Assembly: GCF_036388275.1 (NCBI RefSeq)
Contig: NZ_DASVSF010000109.1
Coordinates: forward strand, 1-64,000
Source: Longimicrobium sp.
GTDB taxonomy: Bacteria; Gemmatimonadota; Gemmatimonadetes; Longimicrobiales; Longimicrobiaceae
Length of the DNA: 64,000 bases
Direction: 5' to 3'
Numbering within the stretch: position 1 is the first letter of the stretch; every line of letters begins with the position of its first letter. Positions 14,534 to 22,317 of this stretch are shown in pieces. The notes beneath the pieces are model-generated. The model did not search any database. It had not been told where the DNA came from and saw only the letters and a program-made list of their open reading frames with translations. Both the position numbers and the translations under genes were made by a program.

Positions 14534-15229
14534 TCAGCCCTCGATGGCCTCGACGGTCTCGCCCTCCAGGACCGGCAGCTCCAGCAGGCCGCTGGCCTGA
14601 CCGGCCTCCAGGCCCAGGTGCGCGGCGTGCTGGGAGACCATCGCCTCGATGTCGGCGCGGGCCTTCTGCACGACGTTCTCGGTGTCCTCGCGCAGCACCT
14701 TGGAGGCGTAGCCGACGTTGGCCTCGGCGTTCTCCAGCGCGAAGTGCAGGTCGCGCAGCGCGTCGTTGCGCACCTTGGCCGGGGCCTTGTCCTTCAGCGC
14801 CTGCTCGTAGGTGGCCATCGCCTTCTTGGCCCGGCCGAACATCCGCTCGGCCGCGCCCTTGACCGCGTCCATCGACTTGGCCAGCCGGGGTGCGAAGGGC
14901 AGCTCGGGGAGCTGACCCTGGCCACGCACCCAGCGCAGCGTGGCCGGGACGCCGGAGGTGTTCATCGAGGACACGAAGCTGGCCCACTGGGCCTCGCTCA
15001 GCTCGACCTCGATCAGCTGCTTGCTGCCGCCGTGGATCCAGTCGTGGTTGTTCTCCCGCTTGCGGGTGGCTGCCTCGATCGTGATCCGGATGGTGGTGCC
15101 GTGCTTGATGTCGGAGTCGAACAGCACCACGCCGGGGGTGCTGGTGACCCGGGCAGCCCGGATCATCCCGAAGGCTGGGTGCTCCTCCGCGCCGTACTGG
15201 TTGACAGTGGGCTCGACGGTCTCGCGCAT
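14534..15229 (-). CDS. hypothetical protein, second gene of the 15606 unit
   Basis: 231 residues. N-terminal half beta-rich (MIRAARVTSTPGVVLFDSD, then TTIRITIEAATRKR); C-terminal half is long helices with Lys/Ala/Glu heptads, probably coiled coil. The ATG overlaps the previous TGA. I recall broadly similar actinophage proteins without known function. Ends in the promoter-terminator hairpin. Confidence 0.65.
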   Translation of the reverse strand: MRETVEPTVNQYGAEEHPAFGMIRAARVTSTPGVVLFDSDIKHGTTIRITIEAATRKRENNHDWIHGGSKQLIEVELSEAQWASFVSSMNTSGVPATLRWVRGQGQLPELPFAPRLAKSMDAVKGAAERMFGRAKKAMATYEQALKDKAPAKVRNDALRDLHFALENAEANVGYASKVLREDTENVVQKARADIEAMVSQHAAHLGLEAGQASGLLELPVLEGETVEAIEG

Positions 15230-15606
15230 CAGTTGATCACCCCGGCCGCGCGCAGCTCGGTGCGCAGGTCGCGGACATCGTCGCTGGCGTGGTTGGCCAG
15301 CAGGTAGCCGTCCTCCAGGGTCTTCAGGTAGCTGTTCTGCCGCTCCCGGGCCCGCTCCACGGTCAACTCCATGTCCTCGGTCAGCTGCTGCCGCTGCCCG
15401 GTGCTCAGGACCGTGTAGCCCAGCTGAGCGGCCAGGTCCTTCAGCAGCTGCTCGGCGGAGGCCCGCAGGGTCAGGACGGTCATGTCCGGATCGCCCAGCG
15501 TGCCTTCCAGCTTCAGCTGGAAGGTCTCGGCCGGGGTGCCCGCGTAGGCGGTGGAGACGAAGATCGTCTCGGCGGCGATGGTGGGAGTGGTGCTGGTCTG
15601 CGTCAT
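15229..15606 (-). CDS. hypothetical protein (MTQT start)
   Basis: 125 residues from the leaderless ATG 15606 (MTQTSTTPTIAAET). Beta-rich N-terminal half followed by a helical region (ASAEQLLKDLAAQLG, then VERARERQNSYLKTLEDG). Co-translated with the 231-residue protein downstream. Function unknown. Confidence 0.7.
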   Translation of the reverse strand: MTQTSTTPTIAAETIFVSTAYAGTPAETFQLKLEGTLGDPDMTVLTLRASAEQLLKDLAAQLGYTVLSTGQRQQLTEDMELTVERARERQNSYLKTLEDGYLLANHASDDVRDLRTELRAAGVIN

Positions 15607-15642
15607 GGGAGAAGTATGCACCCTGATGTCAACAGTGTCAAC
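15607..15642 (-). promoter_or_regulatory. leaderless tandem-operator promoter
   Basis: Leftward TTGACA (15641-15636), 17 bp, CATACT (15618-15613), 6 bp, ATG 15606. GTTGACA boxes at 15642-15636 and 15633-15627. The CATACTTCTCCC-ATG block is shared nearly base for base with the copies at 47108 and 63293. Confidence 0.9.
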
Positions 15643-15661
15643 AACCTTCGTGCGTGTTGTG

Positions 15662-15889
15662 TCAACCGGTGACGGGCGGCAGCACCAGGAACAGCAGGCC
15701 GACCAGCACGAGGGTGGCGGCGATGACCGCCAGGAAGATCCAGCCGCGACGGACCAGCTCCTGCTCGGCCTTGCTCGGCGGGACCGGGGGCTTGCGGGTC
15801 TGGGCCGGGATGAGCGATGTCCGGGGAGCCGCCTGGGGCGCTGGCCGGACGGCGGGCGGGGGAACGGGTGGGAGGGAGTGTCGGGGCAC
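15662..15889 (-). CDS. small C-terminal-anchored membrane protein
   Basis: 75 residues from GTG 15889. Pro-rich cytoplasmic N-terminus, charged linker, then one C-terminal transmembrane helix (IFLAVIAATLVLVGLLFLVL). The stop codon TGA is part of a GGTTGACAC operator element (15660-15666). Its start lies just beyond the terminator at 15909-15937. Confidence 0.55.
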   Translation of the reverse strand: MPRHSLPPVPPPAVRPAPQAAPRTSLIPAQTRKPPVPPSKAEQELVRRGWIFLAVIAATLVLVGLLFLVLPPVTG

Positions 15890-15908
15890 GGTCTCTCAAC
15901 ACAGCGAA

Positions 15909-15937
15909 GACCCGCACCCATCCTTCGGGTGCGGGTC
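15909..15937 (-). terminator. hairpin terminator
   Basis: GACCCGCACCC (15909-15919), 7-nt loop, perfect complement to 15937, following the gene that stops at 15955. A tandem GTTGAGCAGTTGACA (9-bp spacing) lies between that stop codon and the hairpin. Confidence 0.9.
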
Positions 15938-15954
15938 CTCGGCGTGTCAACTGC

Positions 15955-17028
15955 TCAACGGTGGAGTGCGTACACCTTGTCGGTCACGACCAGCGGCTTG
16001 TCCTTCGGGCCCTTCACGAACGGCGCGATCCAGATCCGGGCCCGGTAGACACCGGGACCCATCTCCTGCGCCAGCGGGTGGTTGGGCCCGCAGGCCTGCC
16101 AGCGCCAGAAGCCACGGACCACCCAGCGGTGCGACCACTCCACCAGGGACTCGCCCTCGGACTTCTTGCTCTCGCGGTTGCGCAGCTGGATGACCGTGAC
16201 CCGGTCCGGGATCCCGGCCCGCCCAGCCCGCTTGCGCCGGGACCTGTCAACCGGGGCGTCGGAGGTGTCGGTGATGGTCTGGCCCAGCAGCAGCCAGAAG
16301 GCGTGCATCAGGCGCATCGGGTTCGTGTACTGGTGCGGCACGTCCCCCTCGGCCAGGATCTCCGCCCGCTTGGCCTCGTCCGGTTCCACGGCGGCCGGAC
16401 CCAGGCGGGTCTGGTCGTAGGCGGTCTCCGCCCCGATGAAGCCCCAGCGGCCCAGCAGCCGGTCCAGTGCCTCCACCTCGCCGGGACCCGGCGGGTTGCC
16501 GCTGCTGTCCACCGAGGTGGGCAGCAGCCGGTAGATGTCGTCGGGCTCCTCGCGGTGGTCGTTGAACAGGTAGATCACCGTGGCCTCGAAAGGCTCGCCC
16601 TTGTCGTGCCGGGGCTCGGCGTAGTTGGCCAGCACCGGCACCCAGACCGCCCAGCTGACCAGCATCTTCCGGCCGCGCACGTCGTAGAACGGCAGACCGC
16701 CCTCGAACCGGGCGATGCCCGATCGGGTCGGCATGATCGTCCGGTCGATCCGGTCCAGGTCGTCCAGCTGGCTGGCCGCGTACTGCACGACCGTGCCCAT
16801 CTCCGCGCTGACGTGGTAGGCCTCGGCCTTCGGCAGCGTGATCCGCAGGGCCTCGACCACGGCGGCCGACTGGGACTGGATCAGAGACTTCGGGGTGGCC
16901 TGCTTCAGCGGGTTGAACGGGGCCTTCAGGTCCAGGCTGACCTGGTGCCGCCAGGCCCGGCGGATGACCGGGTTCTCCAGCCGGACCATCAGGTCGGCCT
17001 TGTGGTCCAGCACCTCGGGAGCACGCAT
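15955..17028 (-). CDS. hypothetical protein, 357 residues
   Basis: Starts at ATG 17028 overlapping the upstream TGA. The sequence is globular, with blocks ADLMVRLENPVIRRAWRHQV, GIARFEGGLPFYDVRG and FWLLLGQTI. I know of no function. The stop TGA is part of a degenerate operator tandem (15945-15959). It is the largest leftward gene. Co-translated with three upstream small genes including the nicotinamidase. Confidence 0.65.
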   Translation of the reverse strand: MRAPEVLDHKADLMVRLENPVIRRAWRHQVSLDLKAPFNPLKQATPKSLIQSQSAAVVEALRITLPKAEAYHVSAEMGTVVQYAASQLDDLDRIDRTIMPTRSGIARFEGGLPFYDVRGRKMLVSWAVWVPVLANYAEPRHDKGEPFEATVIYLFNDHREEPDDIYRLLPTSVDSSGNPPGPGEVEALDRLLGRWGFIGAETAYDQTRLGPAAVEPDEAKRAEILAEGDVPHQYTNPMRLMHAFWLLLGQTITDTSDAPVDRSRRKRAGRAGIPDRVTVIQLRNRESKKSEGESLVEWSHRWVVRGFWRWQACGPNHPLAQEMGPGVYRARIWIAPFVKGPKDKPLVVTDKVYALHR

Positions 17029-17366
17029 CAGCTCTCCACCACCTTCGCGGCCTTGGCCAGTTCCTCGGACTCGGTCAGGGGCAGTCCGCGCCCGAAGTCG
17101 TGCAGCACCTCCACGACACCGCTCCGCCGGGACGTGCACTCCAGGGAGCGGCTACCGGTCCGGGCGTAGCGCCAGCCCGGGGACTCCCAGCGGGAGTTGA
17201 CGTACCGGCGGCCGGGCGTGCGCCGTTCGCGGGTGAGCAGCGCCCGCTCCACCGTGCCGATCGTCTCGCCGTCCAGGCGGACCTGGTAGCGCGGCAGCTT
17301 GATCGGCTCGCGCTTGTGTACGGCATCGCGGGTGCTGGTCAGCACCAGCTCCACGGTGTGGTCCAT
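17028..17366 (-). CDS. hypothetical protein
   Basis: 112 residues from ATG 17366. Beta-rich N-terminal half (HTVELVLTSTRDAVHKREP, then YQVRLDGETIGTVER) with an Arg-rich middle. Overlaps both neighbours (TGATG). Confidence 0.55.
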   Translation of the reverse strand: MDHTVELVLTSTRDAVHKREPIKLPRYQVRLDGETIGTVERALLTRERRTPGRRYVNSRWESPGWRYARTGSRSLECTSRRSGVVEVLHDFGRGLPLTESEELAKAAKVVES

Positions 17367-17587
17367 CAGCGGGTCTCCTCCCAGTTCGTGACGGTGCGGC
17401 TCTCGACCAGCACCCGGTGGACGCTGGACCCGTAGACCCGGTGGTTGATCCCCCAGCCGTGCGTGCGGGCGGCGTCCTCGGTCGGGAACGGGCCGTTCGG
17501 GTGTGCTGCGACCCGCCGCTGCGCAGGCTGACGGCAGTACGTGCACGGGTCCTCCGTGCACTCGATGACCGCCTGGAACTCCTCCAT
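17366..17587 (-). CDS. hypothetical protein
   Basis: 73 residues from ATG 17587 overlapping the nicotinamidase stop. N-terminal Cys group (ECTEDPCTYCRQ) could bind metal. The C-terminal half includes THGWGINHRVYG. No family recognised. Confidence 0.5.
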   Translation of the reverse strand: MEEFQAVIECTEDPCTYCRQPAQRRVAAHPNGPFPTEDAARTHGWGINHRVYGSSVHRVLVESRTVTNWEETR

Positions 17588-18204
17588 CAGAGGAAGTCCG
17601 TCGTGATGATCCGAGCGCCCATCCGCTGCATGTCGTCCAGCGCCACCTTCGTGGTGCCCTCCGCGACCCCGGCGGTCAGGTTCTTGATCACCCGGACCTC
17701 GGCCAGGCCCGACAGCTGGAGGGCGTCCAGCGTGGACTGGTAGACGCAGTAGTCGGTGGCCAGGCCGACCACGTCCATGCTGGTCACGTTGTAGCGGCCC
17801 AGGTTCCAGCTCATCGGCTGGCGGGTCAGCGCGCCCTCACCCTGGAAGGCCGAGTAGTCCGGCCGACCCATGCCCTTGACGATCTCGACCCACCGGCCCA
17901 GGCGGCCGGACAGGGTCGGGATCAGGTCGGGGTGGTAGTCCGCCCCGGCGGTGTTCCGCACGCAGTGCACCGGCCACGTGTGGACGTAGTCGGGGTCCTC
18001 ACCCTCGGGGGCGAAGTGCCCGCCGTTGGTGTCCGGCAGGGCGTTGTGCACGTCCCGGCTGGCGAACACCATCGGGTAGAGCCCCGGGCGGGTGTCCAGC
18101 AGCTGGGCGATCCCAGCGGCGACGGCGTTGCCGCCCTCGACGGCGAGTGCGCCGCCCTCACAGAAGTCTCGCTGCACGTCCACGATCAGCAGTGCTCGGG
18201 CCAT
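17587..18204 (-). CDS. nicotinamidase / isochorismatase-family hydrolase
   Basis: 205 residues, full length for the family. The catalytic triad is visible as D9 (IVDVQRDF), K110 (EIVKG) and C153 (LATDYCV), with the cis-peptide stretch VGLAT before the Cys. Metal ligands are likely D51, H53 and H80. The fit is to nicotinamidase (PncA type: nicotinamide to nicotinate plus ammonia). It could restore NAD through the Preiss-Handler route when host defences destroy NAD; that is inference. RBS GGAG before ATG 18204; second gene of the unit started by the leaderless 38-residue ORF. Confidence 0.88.
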   Translation of the reverse strand: MARALLIVDVQRDFCEGGALAVEGGNAVAAGIAQLLDTRPGLYPMVFASRDVHNALPDTNGGHFAPEGEDPDYVHTWPVHCVRNTAGADYHPDLIPTLSGRLGRWVEIVKGMGRPDYSAFQGEGALTRQPMSWNLGRYNVTSMDVVGLATDYCVYQSTLDALQLSGLAEVRVIKNLTAGVAEGTTKVALDDMQRMGARIITTDFL

Positions 18205-18213
18205 CTCGGTCTC

Positions 18214-18330
18214 CTAGTTGCTCAGGGCCCGCAGGCGTCGTGCCTGGAGCCGCCACATCAGCAGCGCGGTACGGATCTGGCCCATCTGCGGGGCGGTTGC
18301 CTCGGTCTGGAAGATCCCGTTCTGCGTCAT
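18214..18330 (-). CDS. 38-residue leaderless small protein (MTQN start)
   Basis: ATG 18330 is exactly 6 bp after the -10 of a perfect tandem-operator promoter, and the ORF (MTQNGIFQTEATAPQMGQIR and 18 more residues) ends 10 bp before the nicotinamidase start. The second half is an amphipathic basic helix (LLMWRLQARRLRALSN). The N-terminus resembles that of the 6323 protein (MTQNEDFQ). Confidence 0.7.
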   Translation of the reverse strand: MTQNGIFQTEATAPQMGQIRTALLMWRLQARRLRALSN

Positions 18331-18366
18331 GGGGAAAGTATGCACTCTAGTGTCAACAGTGTCAAC
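18331..18366 (-). promoter_or_regulatory. leaderless tandem-operator promoter
   Basis: Leftward TTGACA (18365-18360), 17 bp, CATACT (18342-18337), 6 bp, ATG 18330. GTTGACA boxes at 18366-18360 and 18357-18351. It should drive the nicotinamidase operon down to 15955. Confidence 0.9.
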
Positions 18367-18375
18367 GAACTAGAG

Positions 18376-18756
18376 CTAGGGCGTGTCGGTCACGACGTAC
18401 TCGGGGCCCGTGACCCAGCGCTTGGCCATCCGCAGCGCCCGGCCGGGGTACTGCGGGCGGAGCCGGTTCCAGTGCCGGTTGGCCTCGAACTGGTCGCTGG
18501 TCCAGCGGTAGGCGGGGATCCAGTCCCCGGCTGAGTTCAGGTACTCCACGCGGTACTCGGCCGCGAAGCTGGAGGTGTCCAGCAGCCGCATCGTGTTGGC
18601 GGCCACCACGAACTCGGCCGCGTTCCGGGCGGCCAGGCGCGGATCGCCCAGGAAGCTGGCCACCGGTTCGTCGTCCTGCGGGTTGCCGGTGCCCGCGCCC
18701 TCGTAGACGTGCTCGGGCCGGTGCGTGCCGACCCGGAAGACCCCGGACGCGGTCAC
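18376..18756 (-). CDS. hypothetical protein
   Basis: 126 residues from GTG 18756 (GTGA overlap). Contains LAARNAAEFVVAANTMRLLD and a basic, Arg/Trp-rich C-terminal half. The TAG stop lies in a CTAGAGCTAG palindrome. No family recognised. Confidence 0.55.
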   Translation of the reverse strand: MTASGVFRVGTHRPEHVYEGAGTGNPQDDEPVASFLGDPRLAARNAAEFVVAANTMRLLDTSSFAAEYRVEYLNSAGDWIPAYRWTSDQFEANRHWNRLRPQYPGRALRMAKRWVTGPEYVVTDTP

Positions 18757-18893
18757 GAGATGCCCGCTGCCACGGTGAAGATCAGTCCGGCCGTGCAGAG
18801 CCCGAGGTAGAACGCCTGATGGGAGGACTGCGGACGGCGGGCGAAGATGCCCATCAGGATCAGGAAGGAGATCGCCAGGAGAACGGTGGGCAT
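18753..18893 (-). CDS. small two-span membrane protein
   Basis: 46 residues from ATG 18893 overlapping the upstream TGA. Two hydrophobic helices (VLLAISFLILMGIFA and FYLGLCTAGLIFTVAAG) are separated by a short basic loop. Holin-like size and topology, but the location in an early leftward unit points to another envelope function. Confidence 0.6.
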   Translation of the reverse strand: MPTVLLAISFLILMGIFARRPQSSHQAFYLGLCTAGLIFTVAAGIS

Positions 18894-19231
18894 CAGACAC
18901 CCACCAGCACGCCGGGCTGGCCCTCGATGACCACCCGGAAGGACTGGACCTGCTCGGTGCGGACGCGCTTGATCTGGCTGTAGCGGGCCTCGGGGCCCTC
19001 CCAGGCGGTGTACTGCTCCCACCGGCCGCCGGTCCGCCACTCGATGCACGAGCGGCCAGCGGGCTCGGCCTCCACGATCAGGGGCGTGCCGTCCTCGTCC
19101 AGGGCGGTGAAGGCGCGCTGCTCGGCCCACTGCTCGGCCTGCCAGCGGAAGCGGGTCTCGAAGGTGGTCCACGGGTCGGACAGGCGGTCCTTGCCCAGGA
19201 CACGGAACACGGTGGTTCGGGTCTGCGTCAT
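18893..19231 (-). CDS. hypothetical protein (MTQT start)
   Basis: 112 residues from the leaderless ATG 19231 (MTQTRTTVFRVLGKDR). Beta-rich with many Arg, Glu and Trp; reads like a small globular domain. First gene of a three-gene leftward unit. Function unknown. Confidence 0.65.
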   Translation of the reverse strand: MTQTRTTVFRVLGKDRLSDPWTTFETRFRWQAEQWAEQRAFTALDEDGTPLIVEAEPAGRSCIEWRTGGRWEQYTAWEGPEARYSQIKRVRTEQVQSFRVVIEGQPGVLVGV

Positions 19232-19287
19232 GCCCTCACTCTAGTTGACAATGTTGAGCTGCGCAAGACATACATCCGTGTGTCAAC
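19232..19287. promoter_or_regulatory. divergent promoter region with shared operators
   Basis: Rightward: TTGACA 19245-19250, 17 bp, ACATAC 19268-19273, then ATG 19288. Leftward: TAGAGT lies 6 bp before ATG 19231, with TTGCGC 17 bp upstream. The operators GTTGACA 19244-19250 and GTTGAG 19253-19258 (9-bp spacing), plus TGTCAAC 19281-19287, lie between and could control both directions. Confidence 0.7.
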
Positions 19288-19545
19288 ATGGAAGGCATGA
19301 GCATGAAGAACGGAGACGCAGCCATCGCCGTCGAGTGGGCGGCCAAGGGCTGGGTCGCCTACATCAACGAGATGACCGCTGGACTCCCTGCAACTCACCC
19401 GGTCGATCTGCGGATCCGGGCCGCTGCCGAGTACGCCGGGTTCGGGAAGCTGCCGACCTGGCTGGAGGACGCCGTCCGCGTGCGGCTGTCCGCCCAGCGC
19501 GGTGAGGCCCTGGTGCGCCAGCTGGGGGCCCGGCGGGCCGGGTGA
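19288..19545 (+). CDS. hypothetical protein
   Basis: 85 residues from ATG 19288; ATGs at 19297 and 19303 are possible. Helical N-terminus (DAAIAVEWAAKGWVAYINEM), then a second helical block. It is divergent from the leftward unit across shared operators, a position often held by regulators, but no HTH is evident. Confidence 0.55.
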   Translation: MEGMSMKNGDAAIAVEWAAKGWVAYINEMTAGLPATHPVDLRIRAAAEYAGFGKLPTWLEDAVRVRLSAQRGEALVRQLGARRAG

Positions 19546-19581
19546 ACAACTGGTTGACACGGAATCTGCGACACTCGCGCC

Positions 19582-19971
19582 ATGACCGATCCCGATCCCG
19601 ACAAGGACCCCGCCGACATCCCGCCGCACCTGGCCGAGCCGCCGATGGCGGAGATGGTGCCCCGGCCCATCGAGGTCTCGCCGATCCACTTCCGGGCGCA
19701 CGGCCGGTGCTACGCCGCCTTCGTCGTGGACGTGATCAGCGAGGACCCGATGTCCCCGGAGTTCCTGGTGGACGCCGTCGTCTTCGCACCGCGCGATCGT
19801 GCGCGCAAGGACCGGTTCAGCAACGCCAGCAAGCTGCCGGGCTCGGTCCGGTGGGCGAACAACCTGCACTACGCGCTGCCCGCCGCCGACGGGACCTGGC
19901 AGGACACGACCTGGCACTACCCGGGCCGCCAGTGCCTGCCGGAGGTGGTGCTCCGTGGCGCAGACGCCTGA
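19582..19971 (+). CDS. hypothetical protein
   Basis: 129 residues. A Pro/Asp-rich N-terminus is followed by a beta-rich domain (CYAAFVVDVISEDPMSPEFL). GACACT lies 6 bp before ATG 19582, and a GGTTGACACGG element 10 bp before that box, so leaderless transcription is plausible. Function unknown. Confidence 0.6.
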   Translation: MTDPDPDKDPADIPPHLAEPPMAEMVPRPIEVSPIHFRAHGRCYAAFVVDVISEDPMSPEFLVDAVVFAPRDRARKDRFSNASKLPGSVRWANNLHYALPAADGTWQDTTWHYPGRQCLPEVVLRGADA

Positions 19972-20257
19972 GCCCCTGGAGGGGCTGATCGTGGAGCCCC
20001 CGGCCGGTCCCACGGTCATGCGCAAGGCCCACCAGGACGCCATGCGCAAGACCAGCGCGATGGTGAAGGCGCACCTGAAGGATCCGGAGGAGGTCGAGGA
20101 CTTCGTCCGGGCGACCGTGCTCAGCTACCTGGCCGAGTGGTCGGTGATCTACACGCAGGGCGCTCGGGAGGCGGCGGAGACCACCTCCCGGGTGATCCTC
20201 CAGATCCGCCAGGACACGGTCCAGCAGATGACCGACGAGCTGCGGCCGAAGGACTGA
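19955..20257 (+). CDS. helical hypothetical protein
   Basis: 100 residues from GTG 19955 with GGAGGTGGTG upstream, overlapping the previous gene by 17 bp. Long helices (RKAHQDAMRKTSAMVKAHL, then EEVEDFVRATVLSYLAEWS) may form a bundle. A GC hairpin follows. Confidence 0.55.
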   Translation: MAQTPEPLEGLIVEPPAGPTVMRKAHQDAMRKTSAMVKAHLKDPEEVEDFVRATVLSYLAEWSVIYTQGAREAAETTSRVILQIRQDTVQQMTDELRPKD

Positions 20258-20264
20258 GCTGCGT

Positions 20265-20300
20265 GCCCCGGCCGTGGAGCCGAACTTGACCGGCCGGGGC
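20265..20300 (+). terminator. possible hairpin terminator
   Basis: GCCCCGGCC (20265-20273), 18-nt loop, GGCCGGGGC (20292-20300), between the stop at 20257 and the Acb2-like gene. There is no T tract, so confidence is moderate. Confidence 0.4.
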
Positions 20301-20325
20301 GCGCTCAGTCTGCCAGGATGCCCGC

Positions 20326-20595
20326 ATGGCCTTGGGCATCCAGGAGATCGTCCGGCGCATGGGGTTCCACCCGGCGACCGTGACCACCATCCCGATCTTC
20401 GAGGAGAACAGGCACCAGGCCATCGAGTTCGCGCTGTACCTGGACGAGACCCTGCCCGACGGCCGGGACAAGTCCCTGGCGCTGACCGCCCTCCAGGAGT
20501 GCCTGATGTGGGCGAACGCGGCGGTGGCCTGCGTCAGCCCGCTGGAGGACAAGCACCTGCCCCATGACCTGCCGCCCGGCGAGCACCTGGGGTAA
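20326..20595 (+). CDS. Acb2-like anti-CBASS cyclic-nucleotide sponge (candidate)
   Basis: 89 residues, the size of Acb2. The C-terminal helix SLALTALQECLMWANAAVAC matches my memory of the family hallmark (SLALTKLEEA-MWANAAIA). The N-terminal helical part (NRHQAIEFALYLDETLPDGRD) also fits. Acb2 hexamers bind and sequester CBASS signalling cyclic nucleotides so that effectors are not activated. CAGGAT lies 6 bp before the ATG, so leaderless transcription is possible. It sits alone between early genes and the tail-fibre gene, as accessory anti-defence genes often do. Confidence 0.7.
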   Translation: MALGIQEIVRRMGFHPATVTTIPIFEENRHQAIEFALYLDETLPDGRDKSLALTALQECLMWANAAVACVSPLEDKHLPHDLPPGEHLG

Positions 20596-20659
20596 GCCCA
20601 GCACGACCCGGTAGCTTATGGGTGATCAGCCCGTTGCCCCGCGTTATCTGGAGGACCGA

Positions 20660-22312
20660 GTGGGTGCCACTCCCGGCCTTGGCTTGACCTGGCCCGAGAT
20701 GACCGATCCGGCAGACGGGCCAGATGCCTTCTCGGATCTCGCCGGTCAGGTCGAGAGCTACGTGCTCAACCGCACCCCGGTCACCGGTGTCAACCACTAC
20801 CCGATCCACGACTGGGGCTCGGGCAACGTCCTGCCCGAGAACGCCCGGGTCGGGGACACCTTCTGGCACACCGGGCTGAAGTGCCGCCTCTGGAACGGCG
20901 GATCGACCACCGTCGGGACGGTCACGACGCCGATCTGGCACCAGGCCACGCTGGCCCGGGTAGCCGACCGCGCCGCGCGCCTGGTCATCTCGGCGAGCTA
21001 CCCGACGGTCATCTTCGGCGGCTACCAGGTCCAGCAGATTGACGATGGGTCGATCTGGAGCTGGTCCGGTACCGACTGGAAGGCCGTCGGAGCCGGAGCT
21101 GGCGGGGGCGGGGGCAGGCCGGTCCAGGAGACCCTGACCGTCCCCTACGCCTACGACGCTGGAGCCAACCAGTTCACCGGGCCGAACCCTCCACCGACCG
21201 GGGTCCAGCCAGCGATTCCGCCCTTCTCCACTGTCGCCCCTTCTGTGGGCGTCTACGACAACAAGATGTGGGTGTTCGGCAGCTCGAACACCTACACCAG
21301 TGGCGGCGTGACCGGCGGGCTCTGCGCGTACTACGACTTCGCGGCGAACACCTGGACGATGCGGCAGTCCATGCCGACGGTCCGTTACGGGATGGCCGGA
21401 GCGTGGAGTGGCGGGAAGTTCTACGCCATCGCTGGCTACAACGGGGCCAACCGGAACGATATGTACGACCCGGTCACCAACACCTGGCTGGCCAAGGCGT
21501 CGATACCAACCGCTGTCAACTACCCCGCCGTAGCAGAACTCGACGGCAAGATCTACGTCATCGGTGGCTCCACGAACACCAGCTACAGCGGTGCATCGAA
21601 CCTCGTCCAGGTCTACGACACGGTGACCAACACCTGGGAGACCAGGGCGACGATGCCGACCCTCCGGAGTCGGTGCGCCGCCTTCGTCTACGGCGGCAAG
21701 ATCTATGTGTTCGGCGGGCTGAGCAACGGATCGTCCACGCTTGGTGTGCTGGAGATGTACGACCCGGCCACCAACATCTGGGTGGGCAAGGCCGCAGGCC
21801 CGAGCACGTACATGCACAGCCTGCTGGTGCACACAGCGCCTGCGGGTGCACCGATCACCACGCCGATGGTCTATGTGTTCGGCGGTCCTGATTACCCGAA
21901 CTACATCAGCACCTACAACCCGGTGACGAACATCTGGCAGAGCCTGGGATGGCTGGTCAGCACCTCCTATCTGTTCTCGGTCGCCACCAGTGGTCCTACG
22001 CAGCGCTACGTTCAGAACGGCGGAGCGGCCGTCTACGGCCAGCGGTTCTGGTTCATCGGTGGAGACGGCAACGCCCCTGGCAACGCCTTCTGGTGGTACC
22101 GGTGGTACGGCTGGAAGGCGAACCCGATCCGGACCCTGGATGGTCCGTCGATTCTTGCCATCATGGAGCCCAACATCACGCTCCGGAACAACCAGACCCT
22201 CTACGAGGGCTCGATCGTTGCCGGGATCCTCAACCAGACCATGACGCCCTACGGGGAGCGGATCCAGAACCGCGACATCGACGTGCTCAACATCGTCAAC
22301 GCCGGAGGCTGA
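20660..22312 (+). CDS. Kelch-propeller tail or receptor-binding protein
   Basis: 550 residues from GTG 20660 (GGAGG 5 bp upstream); ATG 20618 is an in-frame alternative. The N-terminal 120 residues look like a tail-attachment domain. From about residue 190, Kelch blades repeat (KMWVFG, DMYDPVTNTWLAKASI, KIYVIGG, VYDTVTNTWETRATMP, KIYVFGG, EMYDPATNIWVGKA, VYVFGG, TYNPVTNIWQSLG), giving a beta-propeller. It probably binds host surface glycan or protein. Two TGTCAAC elements (20788 and 21514) are inside. Confidence 0.85.
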   Translation: MGATPGLGLTWPEMTDPADGPDAFSDLAGQVESYVLNRTPVTGVNHYPIHDWGSGNVLPENARVGDTFWHTGLKCRLWNGGSTTVGTVTTPIWHQATLARVADRAARLVISASYPTVIFGGYQVQQIDDGSIWSWSGTDWKAVGAGAGGGGGRPVQETLTVPYAYDAGANQFTGPNPPPTGVQPAIPPFSTVAPSVGVYDNKMWVFGSSNTYTSGGVTGGLCAYYDFAANTWTMRQSMPTVRYGMAGAWSGGKFYAIAGYNGANRNDMYDPVTNTWLAKASIPTAVNYPAVAELDGKIYVIGGSTNTSYSGASNLVQVYDTVTNTWETRATMPTLRSRCAAFVYGGKIYVFGGLSNGSSTLGVLEMYDPATNIWVGKAAGPSTYMHSLLVHTAPAGAPITTPMVYVFGGPDYPNYISTYNPVTNIWQSLGWLVSTSYLFSVATSGPTQRYVQNGGAAVYGQRFWFIGGDGNAPGNAFWWYRWYGWKANPIRTLDGPSILAIMEPNITLRNNQTLYEGSIVAGILNQTMTPYGERIQNRDIDVLNIVNAGG

Positions 22313-22317
22313 CAGCT

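Noticed and set aside
20618..20659. ATG 20618 as start of the Kelch protein.
   Set aside because: GTG 20660 has a GGAGG ribosome-binding site at good distance; ATG 20618 has none, so it is kept only as an alternative.
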